From Bombella intestini (GTDB lineage Bacteria > Pseudomonadota > Alphaproteobacteria > Acetobacterales > Acetobacteraceae): 64,000 nt of DNA. A program made the position numbers and the translations under genes. Under the pieces are notes generated by a model. It was not told where the DNA came from. It made no database searches and saw nothing but the letters and a program-made list of their open reading frames with translations. Of the stretch, positions 34,202-43,439 are shown piece after piece. Location: contig NZ_JATM01000001.1 of the NCBI RefSeq assembly GCF_002003665.1, forward strand, positions 434,001-498,000, written 5' to 3'. Numbering within the stretch: the first letter of the stretch is position 1; each line of letters begins with the position of its first letter.

Positions 34202-34810
34202 TCATTGTCTTTCACGCAACAGGGAAGCCAAAAGGGCACGCACCTGACGGACCGCATAGGCCCGGGAGAGGCCTGTTTTTATCACGATATCCGCCCGACG
34301 TCGCCTTTCTCGATCCGGCATCTGCCGGTTCAGCAGAGCTTTTGCATCAGCCTCGCTCATCAGGCCGCCCCTTCTATATCGCTGCCGGATTCGGGACAGA
34401 CGGACAGACAGCGGGGCTATCGCCACCATAACCAGAGTGCAATCTCGGTCCGCCCCTATCTCCCATAAAAGGGGTATATCCAGAACACACAATGGCACCT
34501 GACGGGACCGACAGCGTTTCAGAAAAGCCCGTCTTTCTTGCCGAACGAGCGGATGGATAATGGCTTCCAACCGGGGAAGAACGGTTGAATCAACAGCAAT
34601 CAGGCGGCGCAATGCCGCTCTATCCAGCACACCATCATGCACGATGCCGGGAAAAGTCTTCTGCAAAACTGGGATAGACCGCCCGTGAGGTGCCTGAAGC
34701 TGACGGACACAAGCATCCGCATCGAAAACCGGCACACCGGCCTTACGGAAAAGAGATGCCACCGTACTCTTTCCCGCCGCCATGCCGCCCGTCAGCCCCA
34801 GAACCTTCAT
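34202..34810 (-). CDS. coaE: Dephospho-CoA kinase
   Basis: CoaE carries out the last step of coenzyme A synthesis, phosphorylating the 3' ribose hydroxyl. The 202-residue P-loop protein has GLTGGMAAGKST (residues 5-16), FDADACV near 29, and the LIPLL-like LDIPLLWE near 112. The C-terminus is Arg-rich. It lies 39 nt after aroE and is followed by dnaQ, a common alphaproteobacterial order (aroE-coaE-dnaQ). Confidence 0.96.
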   Translation of the reverse strand: MKVLGLTGGMAAGKSTVASLFRKAGVPVFDADACVRQLQAPHGRSIPVLQKTFPGIVHDGVLDRAALRRLIAVDSTVLPRLEAIIHPLVRQERRAFLKRCRSRQVPLCVLDIPLLWEIGADRDCTLVMVAIAPLSVRLSRIRQRYRRGGLMSEADAKALLNRQMPDRERRRRADIVIKTGLSRAYAVRQVRALLASLLRERQ

Positions 34811-34849
34811 AAACAGGCTCCGCTCATCACCATCTCAGGAAGGACCATA

Positions 34850-35683
34850 TTAAGCGAGGTCCTGCGCCAGAAGAGCAAAACTAGCTTCATCAGCCTCGGG
34901 CAACACACCGAACCATCCCTGAAACCCAGCCCGCGCTTGGCAGATCAGCATACCCAACCCGTCCACAGTGCGAAATCCATGCTTCTGCGCTGCCTTCAAC
35001 AAGGGTGTTTGCCGTGGCGTATAGACAATGTCTGCCACGCTCAGCCCTGCCTGCCCCGCCTGCAACAGTGTGGCCCAGTCCATATCCTCACGGCCACCCA
35101 TACCCAACGATGTTGCATTGACGAGCAAGCTCATCTCTCCCAATCGGCTCGGCCAGTCTGCCCAGTCCAGAACAGTTCCGGCACCCAGAGCTTGCACCAA
35201 TGCCTCGGCTCGGGCTGTCGTGCGATTGGCAATGAAGACCTCACAGCCTCGATCCTGCAAAGCAGCGGCTACAGCCCGGGCGGCCCCACCCGCACCAAGA
35301 ACAAGAGCTCTCCCTTCTAACCTGACATCGTGCGCCGAAAGATTATCACAGAAGCCAGTCCCATCCGTGCAATCACCGATGATCCGCCCCTTCTCAAAAC
35401 GCAACGTGTTAGCGGCTCCGGCCCGGCGAGCCGTTTCTGTCAGTTCATCACAGAGGCGGAAAGCCTCCTCTTTGTGCGGAATCGTAACATTCACCCCTCG
35501 AAAGCCCGCTGCGGCCAGTCCCCTCAGGGCTGTTTCCAACTGTCCCGGTGCGACTGGCAAAGGAACATAAGCACCATTGACCTGATGCACCCGGCACCAG
35601 TGATTATGCAGCAAAGGAGAACGGGAATGTTCAACTGGCCAGCCAATGACGCCAGCCAATCTGGTTTTTCCATCTATCGTCAC
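34850..35683 (-). CDS. aroE: Shikimate dehydrogenase
   Basis: AroE reduces 3-dehydroshikimate with NADPH. The 277-residue protein has the substrate site GWPVEHSRSPLLHN near residue 14, VNVTIPHKEEAF near 64 (catalytic Lys), the cofactor loop VLGAGGAARAV near 130 and NRTTARAE near 153. I start at GTG 35683, which shares a 4-nt GTGA overlap with the upstream stop and follows GAAGGA at 6 nt; TTG 35713 would lie inside the upstream gene. Confidence 0.95.
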   Translation of the reverse strand: MTIDGKTRLAGVIGWPVEHSRSPLLHNHWCRVHQVNGAYVPLPVAPGQLETALRGLAAAGFRGVNVTIPHKEEAFRLCDELTETARRAGAANTLRFEKGRIIGDCTDGTGFCDNLSAHDVRLEGRALVLGAGGAARAVAAALQDRGCEVFIANRTTARAEALVQALGAGTVLDWADWPSRLGEMSLLVNATSLGMGGREDMDWATLLQAGQAGLSVADIVYTPRQTPLLKAAQKHGFRTVDGLGMLICQARAGFQGWFGVLPEADEASFALLAQDLA

Positions 35684-36471
35684 GCCATGTCCTTCCGTCT
35701 TTCCCAGAAGCAAGGCAACAAACGGGCCAGACGCTCCGCCCAGAGCCGCTGCCCTGCCCCATCACTAATGAGGTCCTGCCTTATCTCGATCTCAAGAGCC
35801 GGTAAATTCCGCCGTCCGGCATGATACGGTACGCTATATTCATTCTGGGTATTCAGGACGTAAGGCTGATTGTCCCCTACGCAAAGATTACCTTCGCCTT
35901 CCAGAAGTTCCTTCATCAGTCGAGCTGAATGAGGGTCATGGTCATGCAGAAGACCGATATGCCATGGGCGTGCCAGCCCATCCTGCATGGCAGGCGTAAA
36001 GCTATGCAGAGACACGAACAAAGTCTCGTCCAAATTTCTCTGGCTCAAATGGCGTTCTATCTCATCATGATAAACGTGAAGAATGGCATCTTCCCGCTGT
36101 TGCCTCTCTGCTGCTGAAAGGCCCTGATTACCCTGCACCGGCGCACCATCACTGACAGGCGGGATAGAAGTTGGATGCCCTGCGGCCCGATTACAGTCGA
36201 TCACAAGACGAGAATAAACCTGCTCCACAAGTAGGCAGCCAAGAGCCTGCTGAAGATGCCTTCCCACCTCCCGAATACCGATGTCATAAGCGATATGCCG
36301 GTCCCATTCATCCGGTGGCAGCCCTAGATCACCTAGCCTCTCCGGTACCATCCGGCCAGCATGATCGCTAATCATGACGAAGGGGCTATCCTCTTTCCCG
36401 TGATGTACATGATAAGGAGGCGCTTCACCCTCATCCAAAAGGGGCCCTATCTCATTCTGCTGGCTCATCAT
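35680..36471 (-). CDS. N-formylglutamate amidohydrolase-family protein
   Basis: The 263-residue protein matches the FGase family: MISDHAGRMVPERLGDLGL near residue 33, DIGIREVGRHL near 65, and VSLHSFTPAM near 152 carry the expected metal-binding and catalytic residues. In the canonical role the enzyme frees glutamate from N-formylglutamate in histidine breakdown, but no hut gene is nearby; members in this branch are of unknown function and may act on another N-acyl or peptide substrate. It lies between a TlpA-like thioredoxin and aroE in one operon. Confidence 0.88.
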   Translation of the reverse strand: MMSQQNEIGPLLDEGEAPPYHVHHGKEDSPFVMISDHAGRMVPERLGDLGLPPDEWDRHIAYDIGIREVGRHLQQALGCLLVEQVYSRLVIDCNRAAGHPTSIPPVSDGAPVQGNQGLSAAERQQREDAILHVYHDEIERHLSQRNLDETLFVSLHSFTPAMQDGLARPWHIGLLHDHDPHSARLMKELLEGEGNLCVGDNQPYVLNTQNEYSVPYHAGRRNLPALEIEIRQDLISDGAGQRLWAERLARLLPCFWERRKDMA

Positions 36472-36480
36472 GACAGCCCC

Positions 36481-37053
36481 TTATTCCACCTGTTGAAGAA
36501 GAGAACGGACCGTGCTGGCCGCACCAGTCTCTTTCCAATCCACACCGCCATCGGAAATGGAACGGACCTGCCCATGCGCATCAATCAGGAGTGTCATCGG
36601 CAGCCCGGGTTCTGAAAGGCTCTTCAGAAACGGCTCCACATTCTGGCGGTCTGCTGTCCAAACAGGGAGACCTTCAGCATGAAGACGAGGCAGGGCCGCC
36701 TGCACTTTTTCAGGAACACCACTATCCAGCGCAACGGGGATAACCGGTATATCAGGGTTCTTATCAAGAAACGCTGCTAGCTTGGGCAGTTCTTCCCGAC
36801 AGGGCGTACACCATGTGGCCCAAAGATGCAGCATGTACGGCTTGCCTGCTCGTAGAGGCAGGATTGCCTTTGTTCCCCCTACTCCCGTCACGGGGAGCAT
36901 AACGGGAGCGGACAAGGCCGGTTCTGGCTCTAGCTCCTGGAGACTCTGTAAAGCCTCCGCCTGTGCAGAATTGTGCCACAAGCCTGCAGCGGCTACACTT
37001 AGCCAGCCCGCCAGAACGGCGCACGTACGAATCTTTTTCCAGTTTCTGATCAT
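36481..37053 (-). CDS. TlpA/ResA-like periplasmic thiol-disulfide oxidoreductase
   Basis: This 190-residue protein has a signal peptide or membrane anchor (about residues 8-32, ending near AQA-E) and a thioredoxin domain with the active site [12 protein letters not shown] (CTPC near residue 80) and the cis-proline segment [12 protein letters not shown]. By family it reduces disulfides in the periplasm, for example in cytochrome c maturation. ATG 37053 is preferred because GAGGA lies 5 nt upstream; ATG 37065 is an alternative. The gene starts 10 nt from divergent argH. Confidence 0.9.
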   Translation of the reverse strand: MIRNWKKIRTCAVLAGWLSVAAAGLWHNSAQAEALQSLQELEPEPALSAPVMLPVTGVGGTKAILPLRAGKPYMLHLWATWCTPCREELPKLAAFLDKNPDIPVIPVALDSGVPEKVQAALPRLHAEGLPVWTADRQNVEPFLKSLSEPGLPMTLLIDAHGQVRSISDGGVDWKETGAASTVRSLLQQVE

Positions 37054-37063
37054 ATCGGTCCTC

Positions 37064-38518
37064 ATGACACATAATAGTACCAGCAACGCCTCCCCTGCAA
37101 ACCAGTCCACCAAGGCTGAAGCCGCCAACCCACAATGGGGTGGCCGTTTTGCCAGCGGTCCAGCAGCCATCATGGAAGAGATCAACGCTTCCATCGGGTT
37201 CGACCAGATTCTATGGCGGCAGGATATCCGGGGCTCCCTCGCTCATGCCGCCATGCTCCGCAAGGTTGGCCTGCTGACAGAACAAGAAGAAGCTGAAATC
37301 CAGCAGGGTCTGGCAGATATTGCCAAGGAAATTGAAGAAGGCCGTTTTGCCTTCTCCCCAGCACTGGAAGATATTCACATGAATATCGAATCCCGCCTGT
37401 CCGAACGGATTGGCGAAGCTGGGAAACGTCTGCACACAGCCCGCTCCCGCAATGACCAGATCGCCACCGACTTCCGTCTCTGGGTTCGTGATTCTATTGA
37501 TGGCATCGTAGAGCAAACCGAAGCCCTAATGCGGACCCTAGCCCGTCGTGCGTTGGAGTATCACGATACTCCTATGCCGGGCTTTACTCACCTTCAGGTA
37601 GCCCAGCCTGTCACCTTCGGTCATCATCTGCTGGCCTATGTGGAAATGCTTGCCCGGGATGCCTCCCGCCTGCGTGATGCCCGCCGCCGGATGAATGAGT
37701 GCCCGCTCGGCTCCGCCGCCCTTGCTGGTACGTCCTTCCCCATCGACCGGGATATGACAGCTCAGGCCCTCGGCTTTGATCGCCCGACATCAAACTCACT
37801 GGATGCCGTCTCCGACCGTGATTTTGCACTGGAGTATCTGTCTGTCCTCTCCATGGAGGCCATGCACCTCTCCCGCCTTTCTGAAGAGATCGTGCAGTGG
37901 GCATCTGCGGCCTTCAACTTCGTGCATCTTTCCGATGCCTTTACCACCGGCTCCTCCATTATGCCGCAGAAGCGCAACCCAGATGCTGCCGAGCTGGTCC
38001 GTGCCAAGGTTGGCCGCATCACTGGCGACCTCATCGGGCTTCTAACGGTCATGAAAGGCCTGCCATTGGCCTATGCGAAAGATACACAAGAAGACAAAGA
38101 ACCCGTCTTTGATGCCACAACAGCTATCACCCTGTCTCTGGCAGCTATGGAGGGGATGATCCGGGACCTGAAGCCCAATAAGGAGCGTATGCGAGAACTG
38201 GCTGGGGCCGGTTTCTCTACCGCTACAGACCTTGCCGACTGGCTGGTACGGGAACTGCGCCTGCCCTTCCGCACGGCCCATCATGTTACGGGGCGTCTTG
38301 TCAGTCTGGCAGAGCAGAAAGGCTGCGATCTCGCCGACCTCTCTCTTGAGGAGATGCAGGCTGTAGAATCCGGCATCAACGAATCCCTCTATAATGTGCT
38401 GACTGTAGAATCCTCCCTTGCTTCCCGCACCAGCCACGGCGGTACAGCTCCGGCCAATGTTAAGGCACAGGCCACAGTATGGCTGGAACGTCTGGCCCAG
38501 CCCGCAACGGAGAAATGA
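37064..38518 (+). CDS. argH: Argininosuccinate lyase
   Basis: ArgH splits argininosuccinate to arginine and fumarate. The 484-residue protein has [11 protein letters not shown] near residue 25, [16 protein letters not shown] near 125, the helix [12 protein letters not shown] near 170 and the superfamily signature [18 protein letters not shown] near 296. The first 20 residues are Asn/Ser/Ala-rich and unlike the core. The coding start stands almost back to back with the TlpA-like gene. The LptM-like lipoprotein follows after 2 nt. Confidence 0.96.
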   Translation: MTHNSTSNASPANQSTKAEAANPQWGGRFASGPAAIMEEINASIGFDQILWRQDIRGSLAHAAMLRKVGLLTEQEEAEIQQGLADIAKEIEEGRFAFSPALEDIHMNIESRLSERIGEAGKRLHTARSRNDQIATDFRLWVRDSIDGIVEQTEALMRTLARRALEYHDTPMPGFTHLQVAQPVTFGHHLLAYVEMLARDASRLRDARRRMNECPLGSAALAGTSFPIDRDMTAQALGFDRPTSNSLDAVSDRDFALEYLSVLSMEAMHLSRLSEEIVQWASAAFNFVHLSDAFTTGSSIMPQKRNPDAAELVRAKVGRITGDLIGLLTVMKGLPLAYAKDTQEDKEPVFDATTAITLSLAAMEGMIRDLKPNKERMRELAGAGFSTATDLADWLVRELRLPFRTAHHVTGRLVSLAEQKGCDLADLSLEEMQAVESGINESLYNVLTVESSLASRTSHGGTAPANVKAQATVWLERLAQPATEK

Positions 38519-38520
38519 CC

Positions 38521-38679
38521 ATGTATTCTCTTAAGTCATCCATCATGACGAGGGTCATGGTGGTTCTCATGGGGGGAATCTTCCTGCTAGGGCTGAGTGC
38601 CTGCGGGCGGCCTGGCAGCCCCAAACCACCCGGTCCTTCTGAGAAAGTGACCTATCCGCAGATTTATCCGCCAGAATAA
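38521..38679 (+). CDS. lptM: Small lipoprotein, LptM (YifL)-like
   Basis: This 52-residue protein has a hydrophobic segment ending in the lipobox LSAC (near residue 28), then a Gly/Pro-rich tail starting CGRPGSPKPPGPSE. Such lipoproteins downstream of argH are the LptM family, which stabilises the LptDE lipopolysaccharide translocon in the outer membrane. ATG 38521 follows GGAG at 8 nt; the ATG at 38515 that overlaps the argH stop is too close to it. In many relatives lysA follows; here a terminator does. Confidence 0.8.
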   Translation: MYSLKSSIMTRVMVVLMGGIFLLGLSACGRPGSPKPPGPSEKVTYPQIYPPE

Positions 38680-38708
38680 GACGCCATTACTATCTGCGAT
38701 TTATTCTC

Positions 38709-38749
38709 AAAAAGGTGGGAGCTTTGATGATACGCTTCCACCTTTTTTT
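38709..38749 (+). terminator. Rho-independent terminator after argH-lptM
   Basis: AAAAAGGTGGGAGC pairs with GCTTCCACCTTTTT (14 bp with one G-T pair), loop TTTGATGATAC, followed by more T. Strong and placed 30 nt after the lptM stop. Confidence 0.88.
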
Positions 38750-38885
38750 ATGTAAATCTGCGCCATTACGCTGAATTCTCATTCATAAAATTTACTGAAA
38801 ACAGTCAGAAATTCTTCCCTCCATTCATGTTTTCTACAGACTCTCTCCCTAGACTGGCCTCGTAATTCGTATTTTTGGAATTGAA

Positions 38886-39335
38886 GTGGCCATGATGGTA
38901 CCGTTGACAGACATCACTCTGGAAGATCCATCCCGTTACGGAGATATGCAGGCTAGCAGCACCACTTGTTACTGGATGCCTCCAGCCGTCAGAACTGAGC
39001 TGCGTCTTACTACACCCTCCGGCACTGCCATTCCCTGCCAGCGTCAGAACGGAGGATGGTTCAATTTTGTCCTACCCGCCGAGACGCCGCATGTCTGTCT
39101 GGATATGACAGCCTCGGGGCTGTGTGATCACTCCATCAAGGAGTTGATCCTTTTCGTGGGAGCTCAGGAATGGTCCTTACCGATCCCTCCCGCCCTTGCC
39201 TCTTCTTCCAAACAGGACAATCAGGCGAGAACAGCCCTTCTGACTCTCCCGCCTATACCTCACTGGGTTCAGGGACTGTTATGCATTCGCATGGAACCGG
39301 CGGAACAGACAACAATCTGGCAGAATGTCGCCTAG
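38886..39335 (+). CDS. Hypothetical protein
   Basis: I do not recognise this 149-residue protein. It has no signal peptide. The middle reads like a beta-rich domain (VRTELRLTTPSG, GGWFNFVLPAETPHVCLDM, KELILFVGAQEWSLPI), and the tail has LLCIRMEPAEQTTIWQN. GTG 38886 follows GGA at 6 nt; ATG 38892 is an alternative. It is single, with about 135 nt of AT-rich sequence before it that could hold a promoter, and it converges on the MBL gene. A 7-bp inverted repeat spans the two stops (39330-39353). Confidence 0.6.
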   Translation: MAMMVPLTDITLEDPSRYGDMQASSTTCYWMPPAVRTELRLTTPSGTAIPCQRQNGGWFNFVLPAETPHVCLDMTASGLCDHSIKELILFVGAQEWSLPIPPALASSSKQDNQARTALLTLPPIPHWVQGLLCIRMEPAEQTTIWQNVA

Positions 39336-39347
39336 AGGTATTCCCTT

Positions 39348-40136
39348 CTAGGCCTTCAGCACCATCCCATCCCATGCGGGTCGGACATCTGCGGGCAAGT
39401 CGTTGCATAATGCGCCGTAGTCCATGTCCGGCCCCATATGGGTCAAAATAGTGCGCTCTGGCTGGAACCGTTCCCGCCATTCCATAACACGCCCGAGCCA
39501 ACCGTGGGACGGATGAGCCTCCCGCTGGAAACACCCCACGACCCAAAGGGGCACCTTCTGAAGAAGTGCCTCTGATTCCTCGGGGAAACTTTCCACATCC
39601 GTGCAATAAGCAAACGAGCCGAAACGTAGGCCAAGGCTCGTAGTCCAGCCGTGTTTCTGCGGAAAAACATGTCCTTCTAACGGGCCGATTTTTATTGGCC
39701 CGCAATTCGGGACTTCCTGCACATCGAAAGAAGGCCGGTAAAACGTTCCCCCCTCCCAAGGGCGGAAAGCATAGTCGAAACGCTGCCGCAATTCCGCCAG
39801 CACATCCGCACTGGCCAGAAGTGGAAGCGGACGACCAATCACACGATTGATAGCCCGCAGCTCATCCAGCCCAGCGATATGGTCGCTATGAGCGTGCGTA
39901 TAGAACACAGCATCAATATGAGTCAGCCCATTCGTCAGCATCTGCTGCCGCAGGTCAGGGCCACTATCGACTAAAAGACGGAAACCTTCATGCTCAATCA
40001 CGATGGAAGAGCGTAGACGATAATTGCGCCGGTCTGTGGGGTCGCATACCCCCCAGATGCCCGTCTCTGCTCCTTCCTGCCCCCCGATCATGGGGACACC
40101 AGCGGAGCCACCACAACCGAGAATCGTGATTTTCAT
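39348..40136 (-). CDS. MBL-fold metallohydrolase (PhnP-like)
   Basis: The 262-residue protein has the metallo-beta-lactamase motif THAHSDHIAGLDELR near residue 80, the earlier VDSGPDLRQQM, and TDVESFPEESE and LTHMGPDMDY later. It resembles PhnP-type cyclic phosphodiesterases and related proteins found downstream of tatD in alphaproteobacteria. Its true substrate is unknown. The start overlaps the tatD stop by 4 nt; this is the last gene of the leftward cluster. Confidence 0.88.
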   Translation of the reverse strand: MKITILGCGGSAGVPMIGGQEGAETGIWGVCDPTDRRNYRLRSSIVIEHEGFRLLVDSGPDLRQQMLTNGLTHIDAVFYTHAHSDHIAGLDELRAINRVIGRPLPLLASADVLAELRQRFDYAFRPWEGGTFYRPSFDVQEVPNCGPIKIGPLEGHVFPQKHGWTTSLGLRFGSFAYCTDVESFPEESEALLQKVPLWVVGCFQREAHPSHGWLGRVMEWRERFQPERTILTHMGPDMDYGALCNDLPADVRPAWDGMVLKA

Positions 40137-40918
40137 ACAGCTACCCTTGTGAAAAGACGCCGTGTATTAGCCTGCGTAACCTCCACCAGCCGCTCCTCCG
40201 TCAGGCCACGCTCCTCAGCCAGACGGGCCGCCGTGTGAACGACATAACCGGGCGTGTTCGGCTTGCCCCTTTTGGGCACGGGGGCCAGAAACGGACTGTC
40301 TGTCTCCACCAAAATACGATCCTCGGGTGCATGACGGGCCACATCACGAATTTCCTCACACTTCTTGAAGGTCAGAAGCCCAGAGAAACTCAAATACCCG
40401 CCCAGCTCCAACGCCGCTGCTGCCAGCTTGGGGCCAGAGGCGAAACAATGGATCAAGAAAGGAAAGGCACCCTTTCCATGCTCATCCCGCAAAATAGCGA
40501 TGGTATCATCATCCGCCTGCCTCGTATGGATGACCAATGGCAGGCCTGTCACACGGGCAGCCTCAATATGACGGCGGAAAGACACATGCTGGGCCGGTTT
40601 CACCTCGTCCGTGCCATGAAAATAATCGAGACCCGATTCACCGATGGCGGCCACACAGGGAGATTCAAGTTCGGCCAGCATGTCATCAAGGCTGGGTAAA
40701 GTCTCTTCATGGGCGTGGTCAGGGTGCGTGCCCAGTGCACACCAAATGCGCAGGTCCGGGCTATCATGCTCTGTCAAAGCTTTCTGCTTTGCCCGTTCCG
40801 ACCAACGTGTACCAATGGTGATCATACCAGCTAGACCAGCCTGCCGGGCAAAATCCAGCCCGGCGGGCAGGTCTTCCAACCTGTCCAGATGGCAATGTGT
40901 GTCGATCAGCCCCTTCAT
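40133..40918 (-). CDS. TatD-family deoxyribonuclease
   Basis: The 261-residue TIM-barrel hydrolase shows DTHCHLDRLED (metal site, near residue 6), AIGESGLDYFHG near 91, VIHTRQADDDT near 128, and ETDSPFLAPVPKRGKPN near 206. Family members are 3'-5' exonucleases or D-aminoacyl-tRNA deacylase-like enzymes; the YcfH/TatD branch that follows metG is the best match. It overlaps metG and the MBL gene by 4 nt each. Confidence 0.93.
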   Translation of the reverse strand: MKGLIDTHCHLDRLEDLPAGLDFARQAGLAGMITIGTRWSERAKQKALTEHDSPDLRIWCALGTHPDHAHEETLPSLDDMLAELESPCVAAIGESGLDYFHGTDEVKPAQHVSFRRHIEAARVTGLPLVIHTRQADDDTIAILRDEHGKGAFPFLIHCFASGPKLAAAALELGGYLSFSGLLTFKKCEEIRDVARHAPEDRILVETDSPFLAPVPKRGKPNTPGYVVHTAARLAEERGLTEERLVEVTQANTRRLFTRVAV

Positions 40919-42456
40919 GCCTGTTTTTCTTCCTCCACGAAGCGAGGGAACAAACCCTGCGGCTTAGGCAGGGTGCGGCCACCGGGAAGCAATGTTTCCA
41001 AAGCGGCAATGTGGCGCTCACCCGTCTCCACACCGAGCTGATCCAACATCTTCTCCATTGTATCCGGCATGTAGGGCTGGAGCAGCGTGGCCACGGTACG
41101 GATTACATCCACCAGAACACGTAGGACATCTGCCATACGAGCGGGGTTCTCTTTTTTCAGGACCCACGGAGCCTGACGGTCAATATAAGCATTAGCCTCC
41201 CGGATAAGCTTCCAGATGTCTTCCAACGCATCACTAATAGCCAACCGCTCGATATGACGACGGGTCAGATCGGGTAGCAACGTTGCTTGAGCCAGAATCT
41301 TCTCATCATCTTCGGTCAACGTGCCACGTTCCGGCAGAACACCCCCCAGATTACGGGCCACCTGACTGAGCGTCCGCTGAGCAAGATTACCAAGGTCATT
41401 GGCCAACTCGACATTCATACGGGTGATGAGAGAACGCCGGCTGAAATTAGAATCACCACCGAAGGGCACTTCCCGCATCAGGAAGAAGCGCAGCTGATCC
41501 AGACCGAACTCATCGGCCAGAGCCTTGGGGTCCAGCACATTACCGAGAGACTTGCTCATCTTCTCGCCCTCGACTGTCCACCAGCCATGAGCAAAAACCC
41601 GCTTCGGCAGAGGCAGGCCAGCCGCCATCAGGAAAGCCGGCCAGTAGATGCAATGGAAGCGGATGATCTCCTTACCCACCACATGCACATCGGCAGGCCA
41701 ATGCACATGCCGAGGATCCTGCATATCCGGATAGCCAACAGCTGTCAGATAATTTGCCAGCGCATCGAACCAAACATACATGACGTGGTCCGGGTCACCC
41801 GGTACCTCAACGCCCCAGCGAAAACTTGTCCGGCTAATGGAAAGGTCTCGCAGCCCTTGCTTCACGAAGCTGATAATTTCCCGTTTCGGACCATGAGGGC
41901 CGATAAAGTCGGGGTTTTCCTCATACAGCTTTAAAAGCCTGTCCTGAAATTCAGAAAGACGGAAGAAGTAGGAAGGCTCCCGTACCCATTCCAGCGGCGC
42001 ACCGGAAGGTGCTGTCCGGCTGCCATCTGGATGTGTGGTGATTTCATCCTCACCGACAAACATCTCATCACGTGTGGAGTACCAGCCTTCATAGGCATCA
42101 AGATAGATATGGCCGCTCTCGGCAACTTTTTCCCAAAGAGTCTGGGCCGCCTTCTTATGCCGGGCTTCCGTCGTGCGGATGAACTCATCCGTCTGGACGG
42201 CCATGTCCTTCTGCATCTGACGGAAGCTCTGGGAGATTCGGTCTGCAAACTCCTGCGGCGGCACGTTCTGCGCTTTTGCGCTCTGCTCCACCTTCTGGCC
42301 GTGTTCGTCCGTCCCGCTAACGAACAACACGTCATTACCATCCAACCGATGGAAACGAGCAATCACATCGCACGCAATGGACGTGTAGGCATGGCCGATA
42401 TGCGGCGCACCATTCACATAGAAAATAGGGGTCGTGATGGTGAAACGCCGTGTCAT
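40915..42456 (-). CDS. metG: Methionyl-tRNA synthetase
   Basis: MetG charges tRNA-Met; such a tRNA is encoded at 54.5 kb. The 513-residue protein has the class I signatures HIGHAYTS (near residue 18) and KMSKSLGN near 300, and lacks the C-terminal tRNA-binding domain of the E. coli form, as is usual in this clade. ATG 42456 follows CAGGAC at 5-6 nt; the frame's extension to 42492 is rejected. It sits between holB and tatD. Confidence 0.96.
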   Translation of the reverse strand: MTRRFTITTPIFYVNGAPHIGHAYTSIACDVIARFHRLDGNDVLFVSGTDEHGQKVEQSAKAQNVPPQEFADRISQSFRQMQKDMAVQTDEFIRTTEARHKKAAQTLWEKVAESGHIYLDAYEGWYSTRDEMFVGEDEITTHPDGSRTAPSGAPLEWVREPSYFFRLSEFQDRLLKLYEENPDFIGPHGPKREIISFVKQGLRDLSISRTSFRWGVEVPGDPDHVMYVWFDALANYLTAVGYPDMQDPRHVHWPADVHVVGKEIIRFHCIYWPAFLMAAGLPLPKRVFAHGWWTVEGEKMSKSLGNVLDPKALADEFGLDQLRFFLMREVPFGGDSNFSRRSLITRMNVELANDLGNLAQRTLSQVARNLGGVLPERGTLTEDDEKILAQATLLPDLTRRHIERLAISDALEDIWKLIREANAYIDRQAPWVLKKENPARMADVLRVLVDVIRTVATLLQPYMPDTMEKMLDQLGVETGERHIAALETLLPGGRTLPKPQGLFPRFVEEEKQA

Positions 42457-42494
42457 AGTCTGTCCTGTCGTCCAAGTGTTTCCAAAATACACAT

Positions 42495-43439
42495 TCAGTC
42501 CTGCCGCCCTTGTCGGGCTAGTGCAAGGGCTTCCCGGATAGCCTCTGCCTTGTCAAGGTTGAAGCGTTCACTCTGTACCCTAATTTGCCCTAGCCGAGCC
42601 GTACGCTCCGCTAAGATGGCAGCCCGGGGTAGATCCCCCGCAAAGGCAGCATCCCGTGCCTGATCAGCCAGTGCTTCGCTTAGCAGATCGCATAATAGCG
42701 CAAAACTATCTGCTTCACGAGCAAGCTGGCTGATGGTCATCCAATTTTCATGATCCAACTCCCCCCCTGCCATCGCCTGCGCCACAAGCTTCGCACAGAC
42801 ACTATCCCTACCCCGCGCCAGAAACAGCGCACGACCCGGAGAGCCATGAGCCCGGCGCAGGACATCATCGGGCAATTCTGGCAGAACGGCCTTCATTTCC
42901 TCATCCTTCAGCCCGGACAAGGGCAATGAGCGGCAGCGGCTCCGCAATGTTGGCAGCAACCCGCCCGGTGCTGAACTCGTCAGAAACAATATTGCTTTGG
43001 GTGGTGGCTCTTCAAGAATCTTCAGTAGCGCATTGGCTGCAGAACGGTTCAAGGTTTCCAGCCCATCCACAATTACAACCCGCCAGCCACCTTCCGTAGC
43101 CGTATGATGTAAGAAAGTCTGGACGGGCTGAACATCAGAGATCGTGATCCCTCCTCGCAACTGCCCTTTCCGTGGGTCTAGTTTACGGGTGATCGTCAGC
43201 AGATCGCCATGTGTGCCAGCAGAAATACGCCGACCGACTGGGCTATTCAAATCGCTACCGCCCAATACACGACGAGCCAGATGAAAAGCCAGTGTCGCCT
43301 TACCGACACCAGCTGGACCAGAAATCAGCCACGCATGATGCAAACGCCCAAAAGCACAAGCCTCTTCAAACTGCCGTATCGCCGCCTGATGCCCATACAC
43401 ATGAGGGGCCAGACGAGGTTCCGGGGGATTTCCGTTCAC
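42495..43439 (-). CDS. holB: DNA polymerase III delta' subunit
   Basis: HolB is part of the clamp loader. The 314-residue AAA+ protein has a Walker A-like SGPAGVGKATLAFHLA (near residue 40), the sensor segment ALLKILEEPPP near 138 and SRCRSLPL near 167. Note that the P-loop has Lys-Ala-Thr, and delta' generally does not hydrolyse ATP. It overlaps tmk by 4 nt. Confidence 0.94.
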   Translation of the reverse strand: MNGNPPEPRLAPHVYGHQAAIRQFEEACAFGRLHHAWLISGPAGVGKATLAFHLARRVLGGSDLNSPVGRRISAGTHGDLLTITRKLDPRKGQLRGGITISDVQPVQTFLHHTATEGGWRVVIVDGLETLNRSAANALLKILEEPPPKAILFLTSSAPGGLLPTLRSRCRSLPLSGLKDEEMKAVLPELPDDVLRRAHGSPGRALFLARGRDSVCAKLVAQAMAGGELDHENWMTISQLAREADSFALLCDLLSEALADQARDAAFAGDLPRAAILAERTARLGQIRVQSERFNLDKAEAIREALALARQGRQD

